From assembly GCF_965363235.1 (NCBI RefSeq), contig NC_134848.1, positions 66,902,681-66,966,680 on the forward strand: 64,000 nucleotides of DNA, written 5' to 3'. Shown here in pieces: positions 54,620-64,000 of the stretch; the first letter of the stretch is position 1; every line of letters starts with the position of its first letter. The notes under the pieces were generated by a model. It did not search any database. It worked only from the letters and a program-made list of their open reading frames with translations, and was not told where the DNA came from. Origin of the DNA: Mytilus galloprovincialis. Taxonomy: Eukaryota > Mollusca > Bivalvia > Mytilida > Mytilidae. Position numbers and translations under genes: made by a program.

Positions 54620-57600
54620 GTGGTTCTATACATATTTTAATCATTTACACTTCATGATTTTAGGATGATAACGTGTATGGTATTTCATTATCCAGGTGTT
54701 TTAAGGTCTTTTAGAGATATTATATATTACTTCAATACAGTGTTTGTTAGTAGACATGATAAACTGTCATTCATTCACATTTTAGTATACATAAGCATAA
54801 TATGTTCTTCATGTTAGTAAACATATTCAAGAATGATTTTCTTGTTGGTTTGAATAAATGATCGGTTGTTGTTCGATGCCAGTACGAACCAGGCATAGAC
54901 TTCATCTATGTATAAATAAAACATATTGAAACAGTGAATACATCAAATATGTTATCATCGATAAAATAAAATGTTGCGTTTCAGAAAAAGCAGCGTAGAG
55001 TATACAGTGTTTTCCATCATTGACACAAATAACCAAAAGCCACTATTAAGACCACATACCGAGTTGTCTTATTGCGATATAAGATAGATGCAGATATATT
55101 GTACATTAATTAAATGTATAAAGCAATGGTACAACCGCTACATTTTTTTTCTATTTTAAAGGATTTTACCTTACATACAAAAAATTGGTTTATAGATTTG
55201 CCTAATTCTATGATCAGATTTGCCTGAATACATTATAGATCTGTCTGATTTCTTATAGATTTACCTGATTTCACCTTAAAAGTATACTATTTTAGTAGTT
55301 TTATAATAGATTCAAATTTTACATTAGATATTCCTGGTTGCGTTGATATTGAAACAAAATGTGTTACATAAAAACATTCCAATTTTGTAAAATAGTCATT
55401 CAAAAATCCGAGCATGATGGCCGAAACTTAAACAACAAAAATGTTGTAGATGGTCGAAACTCTTTTTTAAGTAGGACCGAATAAGGCAAGTCAAGAGGTT
55501 TAAATGTGTCTTTTATTGTATGAATATATTATATGATTTGCGCAGTTGATTTCACCAAGTGATAAAAACTAAAAGGGGAAAAGAGAGGGTACATGTTAAC
55601 TGCAAAACGGAAGACAAGTGGAACGAATCGAAAAAAACCCAAAAAATGAAATGAAATGAAAGTCATTGTTAATTAAAGTATAATGTATCAAAAAACAAAG
55701 GCAATAACAATTAAGAAAACAAGAAAGTTACACAGCTCCTGTTATGATCATTCTTAGTTAACAATAATGAAAAGGCGTTTTTAAGAAATTGGACATCACA
55801 TGAAATAACAGTATACTCAGAGATTTATTTCTTTATATTTTGCATCTATTGAAAACATAAACTTTTAAAAAAACTAGTATGCATCTACTAGTTGGAATTT
55901 AAAAAAAACTCTACTATTTAAAATTTACACTTTAAGTCGAAACGACATAAGTAAGGAATCAAAATAAGCTAAACATATTGATATGTTATGGCGTTCGTTA
56001 TCGAGACTAACGTACCTGAATTGAAAAACATAAATCTTATTCTTATAGCCTAGATTTTGAGAAGTCGTATTTTCATTTGGTAAAGTCAGGCTGATTTTAA
56101 GGTGCAAGGTCAAAGTTCAGGTATAATTATTACCCGTGGTTATTAAAAATCCCGAATACGCCTATTGGTACCGTGCTATCCGATATACACACTGAACGTA
56201 CATATAAGAATGAAATATATGTATGTGTAGCTTGTGTCCGGGATAATGTTTGAAAATAGAACTTTATGCTTCAACTCAGCGTACTGGTCTTTTAAAGCTG
56301 AATACATTCATACAATATAAACATATAACATAAATATTATTTTCAACCTGCATATGTATGTGATAGTTGCCGCAGTACATTTAGTTCTAACTTGTAATAT
56401 TATCATGGCTAAAGCCTGGCCACAAAATACTAATCGTTTATCTTACTCTTAAATTCAACGAGTGTAGTAGTGTAAATATATATCAACAATATTCATCCTT
56501 TCGAGGTTAACACAATGTACATTGCGACACAGTGGATTCAGTTCTCATTCCGTACAAATACTACGAAATAATATTAATGACACATTGCAATATATAATCG
56601 TTATGTAATCGATAAAAAACAAAGACAACACGTTAAAAACACCAAGATTTCGAAGTGCATTTGTGGGTTTACCTTCATCATGAACGACCAAAATTCGAAT
56701 ATTTGTAGGCCAATGCTTTATTAAAACTGCAATAGCTGATTCAAAATTAAAGATTATTGTTCAAAATTGTACGTTCAATAATTTCATCTGCCGACATGGT
56801 AACAAGTAATAAAAAAGTCGTCAATGAAAAAAATCTAAAAACAAATATGAGGGAATACACGTGTATTCAATAATTTGTTGCCTTGACTTACATGCAAAAA
56901 TATATTAATACTCAACACTTACATACTATTTGGCTTAATACGAGTTGATTAGTTTTTACTGTTTCTCCTAAATGATGGTCGTTTGGAATACATCAGAATT
57001 GCGTATGTTTGATAATTTTATAACTTAATCTCTGGATACCATTATCAGAGTAACATATAATATTGCTTATAGTAAACTATGTATGACAACAGGGATTTTT
57101 AACATGGTAATATGCACAATACTTTTAAAATACATTGATAAAAGTTTATCTAAGTACTCGAGTTACGGTCATCTATAAAGTTACGACCATCTTGTGTCGG
57201 TTATGATTATCATCCGAAATACTATTGTTGACATTACGACCATAACACATTAAAAGTAATGACCATCATGCTCGAATTTTTGAATGACTATTTGACTAAA
57301 ATTTGAATGATTTTATGTATCAAATTTGGTTTTAATATCAAAACCTTTACGATAAGTGTACTAATATATGAGACAAGCGATTTGGCTTAAATGAACCTTT
57401 TACTGCACGAAAATCGGAAAAGAAAAACTTCTCTCTTGAGTTGTCTCCCATATTCAGATGTTCGTAACCATCCGCTTACCACCAGTGCTTAATATACTTA
57501 AGAACACCTAATCAATATCAGAATTAGAAGCTTGATTCTGACAATCTGTATTACATTAAAGTATATCAAAATCACACCTTACCTAGTATATGTTCTTAAT

Positions 57601-57860
57601 AGTTTCACTGTGTTCCTATCATATTTCTAAAAAGTTTATATACTACATTATGCTATAAAAGATTGATGAGGAATAATTTCCAATTCATCACAAAAAAAGA
57701 CAAAAGTCTTTATTATCTTTTTTAATCACTTAATTGATGTAAAAAAATCATAAATATTCACTTATTAAAAAGTCATTCATCATAAGTCATTAGTAATGTA
57801 TATGTTATAATAATTATCCGATTTTACATAACATGCATAAGTACTTATTATATTTATTCT
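54620..57860. other. Gene-free AT-rich stretch
   Basis: Contains a degenerate tandem of 'ATAGATTTGCCTGATTT'-like units at 55191-55280 and a cluster of 'TTACGACCAT'-like words at 57140-57275. A promoter or non-coding first exon of the glycine-rich gene may lie here but could not be located. Confidence 0.4.
55191..55280. repeat. Short degenerate tandem repeat
   Basis: TATAGATTTGCCTAATTCTA, ATCAGATTTGCCTGAATACA, ATAGATCTGTCTGATTTCTT and ATAGATTTACCTGATTTC: about four units of roughly 24 bp. Confidence 0.75.
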
Positions 57861-57871
57861 ATATATATAGG

Positions 57872-58095
57872 AAGATGTGGCATTAGCGCCAATGAGACAA
57901 CTCTTCATCCAAGTATTTATAAAAGTAAGCCGTTATAGGTCAAGGTACGTCCTTAAACACGCTAAAAAGTGCCCCAAAAATTACTAGTGTAAAACCATTT
58001 TAACGGTAAACCAACGGTCTTATCTATATGAAAACAAAAAAAAACAGAAACACATATGAACCACATACACAGACGACAACCACTGAACATCAGAT
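57872..58095 (+). repeat. Mussel dispersed repeat ('AAGATGTGGTATGATTG' family)
   Basis: GAAGATGTGGCATTAGCGCC then AATGAGACAACTCTTCATCC, GTCAAGGTACGTCCTTAAAC and GACGACAACCACTGAACATC. Diverged copy of 23797-24105. Confidence 0.72.
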
Positions 58096-58571
58096 TCCTA
58101 GATTATTCTAAATATTCCAGTTGGACATTTTTATCTTAATTGATTAAAACCTTACCATATTGCATTTTTTTTTAATCAATGGACTGTAAAAAAAAACCAG
58201 TTTTATCTCCCACTTAAAAGCATATGAGTCAATTTCACACAGGAGTCTTCTCCTGTAAAATATATTTTGTATGTGTGATCGACATGGACTCCAAATATCG
58301 TTATTCTAAGCTATTTAGATATCAAAATGTTCTAAGTGCATGGGTTCACCCACAATGCCAAATGAATTAAAACATACTCTTTCCATAAAGTTTTAATAGG
58401 TTAAGATATATTTTGTACTTGCTTGGTATGTCTTCTTCTTAGAAACATTTCTAAATATGAAATATATCAAATAGTTATTTGAAAAAAATACTCTGCGGCT
58501 TCCAGATTACTGAGAAAGATTTATACACTCAAACTAATCTAAAATTGTATCTGGATAAATAATATATTTGT

Positions 58572-58853
58572 TTAAGGTGGTACCTAACACTACAGGGAGA
58601 TAACTCTGTCAAGTCAGCTAAACGTTTTAATTACGTTGTGTTATAAAAGGAATATTAAGCTTCTCAATGATCAAAATTGGGGGTTGTCTAATTGCTATAT
58701 AACCAGTGTAATTTTTCTGACAAAACGGTTGGTTCAAAATTTTTGAATTTTTTTATATTTTTGTTAAAGGGTCAAAGTAAATACTTTGACATAATTTTAT
58801 GAAAATTAAACGAGCCAAATTAATTTTAGTGAAAGTGTTGGGTACCACCTTAA
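58572..58853. mobile_element. MITE with TTAA target duplications, 274 bp
   Basis: TTAA (58572-58575), then GGTGGTACCTAACACT (58576 on) and, at the other end, AGTGTTGGGTACCACC (to 58849), then TTAA (58850-58853). The terminal inverted repeats match at 15 of 16 positions. TTAA duplication points to piggyBac-type mobilisation (inference). The interior has GGGAGATAACTCTGTCAAGT and no coding. I recall close relatives across bivalves. Confidence 0.85.
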
Positions 58854-58876
58854 AACAATTTCATGTCTTCTTACAA

Positions 58877-59070
58877 AGAAGATGTCGTATGATTGCCAAT
58901 GAGACAATCTCCACAAAAGACGAAATGACACAAAAATTAACAACTATAGGTCACTGTACGGCCTTCAACAATGATTAAAGACCATACAGTATAGTAAGCT
59001 ATAAAAGCACCGAAAAAAAATGGAAAACAATTCAAACGAGACAACTAACGGCCTTATATTATCTAAAAAA
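58877..59070 (+). repeat. Mussel dispersed repeat ('AAGATGTGGTATGATTG' family)
   Basis: AAGAAGATGTCGTATGATTG, GACAATCTCCACAAAAGACG, ATAGGTCACTGTACGGCCTT and AACGGCCTTATATTATC. It starts 24 bp after the TTAA MITE. A short third fragment follows at 59750-59795. Confidence 0.78.
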
Positions 59071-59882
59071 AAACCTTTGCCTTTTTCTTAGGATCTACCC
59101 ACAAAAACAATGTACAAAAAAACTTGTATTATGAGATGGTTTTTTTTTGGAATATAATTTTTGGAAATTCTTCTTTTATAATGTTAAGGTTTTTTTTGCT
59201 TTTAATAAATACAATACGAAGCGTTTGTTCTTGCAGAAGTCAGTTTTCAAACAGCCCCTTTGCCACTATCTAAACGTGGCTGTCGAGTTGATATAAATAC
59301 TGATCGAACTGAGTGACATGTGATAGCATTGCATACCTTTTGAAAAACACAATGACACAATACCATTTCTTAAAACACGAACATATATAATATGATGTCG
59401 TTTTAATAATGATTCAAGATCAATTAGGTTATTCATCAAAAGCATATAGTAGCAACTTTATTTACGAGGTAAATGATTAAAATAAACTATTATGTGACTA
59501 ACATAAGTACATTTAATTATATAACGATAAAATCGAAAATATACATATATACCTGTATACGTAGCTGATTTTAATGCATTGTCGACATTATCAAGAGTGA
59601 TTGATCAAAAACAGTATTTCATTATATGATGATTCACTTACATAAAACAAATTACATAAATTAATTATGAGGACATTGAATTCCTTTCTACAGCTTATTA
59701 GTAGTTAAGTTACATAAGATATATTTACGAATGTGCAATATAATAAAGAAGGTGTGGTATGATTGCCAACGAGATAACTGTCCACAAGAGACCTATTAGT
59801 CTATGTTAAATTTGCACTTTTCAAAAAAAAGCATCATTTATCTTTGTTTCAAATAAAAAAAATAATTGGTATGAGTAAAGTT

Positions 59883-60216
59883 TTATCCTGTCCAGTACTA
59901 CAGAAACAAATTCACATAACTTTTCAATGCATATAAGAAAATAACCATCATTGGAAACTAACCAATCAAGTTTCTCCCCTTACTTTATATGAGTACAAGG
60001 TTTAGTCACCATGTAACCACAAGGTTACAAAATATTCAATAGAAATCCAAAATAAAAAATAATGGGGTTTTAAATACCCAAGACATATGTTGATGAAACA
60101 GAAATGTTTTACTGCAATAAAATGTAGGATTAATTCCTTACAACTGTCAAATTCAAGGGAATACTTTCGTATACAACCGGATGTGACGTACTATGATTTG
60201 GTGGTACTTCACCTTT
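59883..60216 (+). repeat. Dispersed repeat (copy 2 of 2)
   Basis: TATCCTGTCCAGTACTACAG, AAAATAACCATCATTGGAAA, CACCATGTAACCACAAGG, CAACTGTCAAATTCAAGGGA and CAACCGGATGTGACGTACTA. Same family and orientation as 19715-20005, here without a ribozyme in front. Confidence 0.8.
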
Positions 60217-60219
60217 TAG

Positions 60220-62251
60220 GTAAAAAAAAAATTGGTATGTGTCGTTTAAACAGTTAACAGGTGGCATTTAAGACAGAACAGACTCATTGGATCGGAGTAT
60301 AGCGACCGCTCTTCCTACGAACTGTAAGCTTGTGCACTTACATTATAAACAGCAAGACTCAGCATGTAGTCTTGTACAAAGTTGTAATATTATTTAGTTA
60401 CATGCTTTAGTCCTAAATATGTATTTAATTTACCAATCTACGTCATCTAAATCATCACATGTTTTAAGTTACTCAACAATTACATGTTTTTCTTAGAACT
60501 ACTGGTTTTGATTACACTTTCGTTAAGTGCACAACTGTTTTTTATTGATATTTGCTTCCTGTGTTTTCAATTGACATTTTCTCTATGGTTTTGTTTTGTG
60601 TTATTCATTGAAAAAAGCTCAAATAAAATAGAAATGTTATCAAACAGATATTTATTCTACATGGGACGTTAAAAGTTAAAAAGTTGAAGACAAACTGACA
60701 ATGCCTCGGCAACAAAAACCCGTAAAACGACTGTAAACAACCAACAGTCGACACATCAAATCAAAACACACAGGTACAACATAGTATGCCGAATAATGCT
60801 GACAGGACACAAGTTGGTCTATAGAATGTTAAAGGCAGAACTGTGTAGGATGATAAATTGATTTTGTTAGTGCTCAAATCATGCAATGGACCAATTTGTA
60901 TGTGCAATTTGCGAACACTATACGATAATACTGTTATCAGTGTAAGTGATCAACAATAAAAACTACAAACCAATACAATCTTTAATATTTATTCATCTCG
61001 TTGACCAACGTAAAAGTGGATATTTTCAATTTATGCGATTTTGTTTTTAAGTACTCTATATCGCTTTTTAGAACTATTATACGTGCAATAAACCGAAACA
61101 CTATGTTCTTTTGTCTTGCTCTTTGCATTTTTCTTGTTTTTGAGAAATGACTTGTTTGGAATCAAGTGTCTTTGGAACCAGGATTCTCTTTTTTGTAAAA
61201 TCAGTTAAGTTTTCACAATGCTTGATTGCACTATTTGATACCTATAACATAAAAAAAATGTGTACCATTATTAAACATTCAGATAATACACCAATAGAAA
61301 AGCACCATTACGTACAAGAGCATATTTGATAATTGTATACCTTCAGGTTTTGGTTACAAAATTAACATTTATATTGGATTGAAGTTTTGTTTAGTATGCC
61401 TTATTGATTGAATGTCTTACAACTTCCAGGTAACGTTATAATTTAAGTAATATTGGTTGTATATAAATATATTAAAGTCTACTATTTCTGCTGCATATAC
61501 TATGCGTTATGTAGGGTTTCGGTGGTTAATTAGTGCTGTCTGGTTTTTTTTTAAATCTAATGTATGAACTTATAATTGCAAATGGAGTTTTACTGCTTTT
61601 AATTAAGCAGTTATTTTTATGAGTATATGATTACCTGTAACTGATTTAAAAACTATAATTTCAAGAAAATATACAATAAACAATTTATAGTAACCAAAAC
61701 ATATATTTTGTTTTAGTTTGAATAAGAATTTCTTTCATTTTTAAAATGTGGGAAAGCATTTTAAAACTTGTCAACCCTAATAAGACACATTTTAATTAGT
61801 CAATCAATCTTTGGCTTAACCTTTTCTGTAATAGTGGAGATATTACATTGATAATTTAAAAAAAGAGAAAGTCGAAAGACACCACTGGGTCATTTAAACT
61901 TAAACGTTGAAGAACTAAAGTTTGTAAACTATAAATAGGAGCGAGCACGTCCCAAAGAGGGGATCAAAACACATATTATGAAAAGTCAAATCCATTAATG
62001 ACAGCACGACAAAACAGGAAAATATTAATTAACAGAATTGTTTTTTTTTTTTTAAGCAAAAAACCGTAACAAAGAAAAAACATGAAAATTGGTCTTAATG
62101 CATGCTATCTGTCTCATTATTAACACAGATCCTGTGAAAAAAATGAATAACAATGTTTTGTTGTTTAATGTGCTATAATTATACCACGAGGATTTCAAAT
62201 GTCCAAATACGACATGTACGAGTAGCTAAAGTAAAAACAAATATAACTTAC
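60220..62251. other. Gene-free AT-rich stretch
   Basis: Possibly contains the remaining 3' exon(s) of the PhyH gene on the minus strand, but none could be recognised. The region 60660-60790 weakly resembles the complement of the PLE tail (AAACTGACAATGCCTCGGCA). Confidence 0.35.
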
Positions 62252-62403
62252 TTTCTCTAAGCGTTGATATTGTGGATGATGGTGTGGTTTACATTTTTGG
62301 TTGGACACTGTGTTGTATGCTGTCAATAAAGCCCATCTTCTGTGTGCACTGCTATTCTGACCACTACAGTGCAATAAATTGCAATGGAAAAACAGAGCAT
62401 CTC
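62252..62403 (-). CDS. PhyH-family gene, exon c (distal His and Arg)
   Basis: 152 nt between TTTTCAAG and GAGAAA|GTAAGT, phase 1 in and phase 0 out. Encodes GDALFFHCNLLHCSGQNSS, then RRWALLTAYNTVSNQK and HHHPQYQRLEK. The metal-binding His and the co-substrate Arg are intact. A 126-codon plus-strand open frame (62272-62652) overlaps it and is a shadow. Confidence 0.88.
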
Positions 62404-63934
62404 CTTGAAAAGCAATTAATCAGTTATCTTTGTAAAACGAGGACAAATATTCTACCGCTCACTATAGAACATTACAATGTTTTCATGATTTACAACATAG
62501 TTATGGAATGCATGTTTACTACAAAACTATCTCTCTTTATTCCTTCAATACAAATTGCAGACGATATTTTTCGAATCGTTAGAATTCGAAATGAGTGCAT
62601 CAATAATACAATTGGGAATTATATATTCACGCATTTTCAATGTTGGAAGTGAATGCATCGAAAGTTGACTATAAGATAACATGATTTAAATGTGTCTGAA
62701 ATTGATGTGTTGCTCTTGTGTACATTTATATGTTTACATGTGTAGGGTACTGTTATATTTATGTTAGACGCAGAATCAACATAAAAATACTGCTAGGACC
62801 TGGATATTTTCTTTCTACTGATGTGTACAGTATGTTGTTACATATTAATGATAATACATAAAAATATATAGAAATCGTACAGACTTGTTAGATGTGTTTA
62901 TCCAACTAATTTCGTGCCCTTCCAAATGCAGTAAAGAATCGTTAGCTCTGTTACAAGCTTCGAATTCTGATATCATGAATTAAAATAATAAGAAGGTGTG
63001 TTCGATCTCATTCTTAAATTATTTACTAGGCTTATCCGTAATTTTCAGGCTGGAGGAAGATGCTTAAATATGAGGATACCAGGTACATGTATATAATTTT
63101 CCCTTGGCAAACAACTATTTAAATATTAGGACGAAACAAAGTTTACAATAGCTTCTATCAAAATGAATAATTCACTATCAGGTCTTTCGAGTGTATACTA
63201 TGAAGCGGCGTCAAATCATTATGCTCATTAAGCAAAACTTAAATACATAACACATAGCAAACTTTGCATTTAGTAAAACACAAATATCAGTATATCTGTT
63301 GCAAGTGTGTAAATTCTTGCGGTAGTTCAGAAACTAATCATGATCATTTTACCAAAAATAAAATTTAGTGATATTTCACCTGGATTGAGAAGGCAGTATT
63401 TCATCGGGAAACGTTCCATTATTTTGTCAAGTCTTATAGGATCAGTGACAGTCAGTTGACCTTCTAATTTGTGGTCCAGACGTCCGCATTTATGGGAGCT
63501 TTCTACAATCTGTTAACATCAAAATCGACACAATTTTAAGTATTCTAAATGTCAATCACCGAACCATTTATTGTTTTTTATTAGATAATGTAAGCTTTCT
63601 AGATACGAATTATACATGTAGTATTGTGATACAGAATGTGATATTCATTATCTCTATGTTCAATGATGTTTTAAATTATTTTGTATTCTGTTATTTGTGT
63701 TTCATCATAGTAAGACTTCCTTATATTTTTTTTAATAATTAACCATTGATTACCATGTGTTTGTTGCATTGATTCAATTTGCTGCAAAAATATTTAAAGA
63801 CGGTCTGGAGCATTGTAATATATTCATTTTTATATATGATTACCTGTAAACATCCGTTTGTTTTCTCACATTTATCTAAGGCAATAAATACAGTCATCAT
63901 GTTAGGCTCCAAAAACTCATTTATATACCAATAT
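62252..63934 (-). CDS. Phytanoyl-CoA dioxygenase (PhyH) family gene, three internal exons (partial)
   Basis: Exons 63934-63844, 63509-63380 and 62403-62252 join in phase. Translation: YWYINEFLEPNMMTVFIALD, KCEKTNGCLQ | IVESSHKCGRLDH, LTVTDPIRLDKIMERF, KYCLLNPG | DALFFHCNLLHCSGQNSS, AHRRWALLTAYNTVSN and KPHHHPQYQRLEK. This is the C-terminal half of an Fe(II)/2-oxoglutarate dioxygenase double-stranded beta helix. The distal metal His is in LLHCSGQN and the 2-oxoglutarate-binding Arg in HRRWALL. The HxD pair should lie in an upstream exon outside the window. The sequence is nearer the PHYHD1 / ectoine-hydroxylase-like group than true PAHX (inference). The start lies beyond 64000; the 3' end after 62252 (phase 0, GTAAGT donor) was not found. 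Substrate unknown. Confidence 0.88.
63380..63509 (-). CDS. PhyH-family gene, exon b
   Basis: 130 nt between GTTAACAG and CCAG|GTGAAA, phase 0 in and phase 1 out. Encodes IVESSHKCGRLDHKLEGQL to KYCLLNP; the SHKCGRLDH block is the family's 'GSHk.G.i.H' motif. Confidence 0.88.
63844..63934 (-). CDS. PhyH-family gene, exon a
   Basis: 91 nt between TTTTTACAG and CAG|GTAATC, phase 2 in and phase 0 out. Encodes YWYINEFLEPNMMTVFIALD then KCEKTNGCLQ, the 'W.ald..t.~nG.l.~i~GSH' strand pair of the family. Confidence 0.85.
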
Positions 63935-64000
63935 CTGTAAAAATAAGTTTGCAAAAAAAAAAAAAGAAACAAAAATGATAAAATGTTCTCTTTTCGATCA

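Noticed and set aside
62272-62652. 126-codon plus-strand open frame
   Set aside because: Antisense to the PhyH exon c, whose splice sites and catalytic residues are clear on the minus strand.

Overview
The window looks like AT-rich, repeat-dense nuclear DNA of a bivalve mollusc, most likely a mussel (Mytilus-like). The evidence is widely spaced short exons with GT-AG borders, plus many dispersed repeats that I recognise from memory as mussel or bivalve families: Penelope-like retroelement pieces, hammerhead-ribozyme repeats, and the repeats around 23797 and 46880. No database search was possible, so the taxonomic call is inference.

Genes, all on the minus strand except one doubtful exon: (1) 6119 down to 424, a multi-exon Tc1/mariner/IS630-type transposase gene with a helix-turn-helix N-terminus, a long-spaced DDE core and a C-terminal PHD-like finger. 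It starts at a possible bidirectional promoter. (2) 51727 down to about 29934, a secreted protein of about 720 residues: alternative first exons, signal peptide, one divergent EGF module, ten Notch-like calcium-binding EGF modules each on its own 114-nt exon, then three Ig domains each on two exons. (3) 54583 down to 54230, a small secreted glycine-rich protein resembling shell-matrix or shematrin-type proteins. (4) 63934 down to 62252, three internal exons of a phytanoyl-CoA dioxygenase (PhyH) family gene that continues beyond the window.

The rest is introns and mobile debris. A Penelope-like retroelement (PLE) left at least eight fragments, all broken. Other items are one LINE 3' end, two MITEs (one hAT-like, one with TTAA target duplications), several mussel dispersed repeats, a 3.3-kb tandem triplication at 12867-16190, a 39-bp minisatellite and microsatellites.

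The most interesting signal is a set of type-I hammerhead self-cleaving ribozyme motifs in the dispersed repeats. One family (minus strand, CUGAUGA core, cleavage triplet GUC) sits in units of about 351-355 bp that occur twice as tandem dimers (21628-22118 and 22629-23285), the layout expected of animal retrozymes. A second family (plus strand, CUGAAGA core, triplet AUC) has an intact-looking copy at 19638-19681. The first family also carries a separate hairpin whose stem shows a compensatory base-pair change between copies, and one ribozyme fragment is fused to the PLE tail at 25251-25340. A copy of the second family touches the last recognised exon of the EGF/Ig gene and may supply its stop codon and poly(A) signal.
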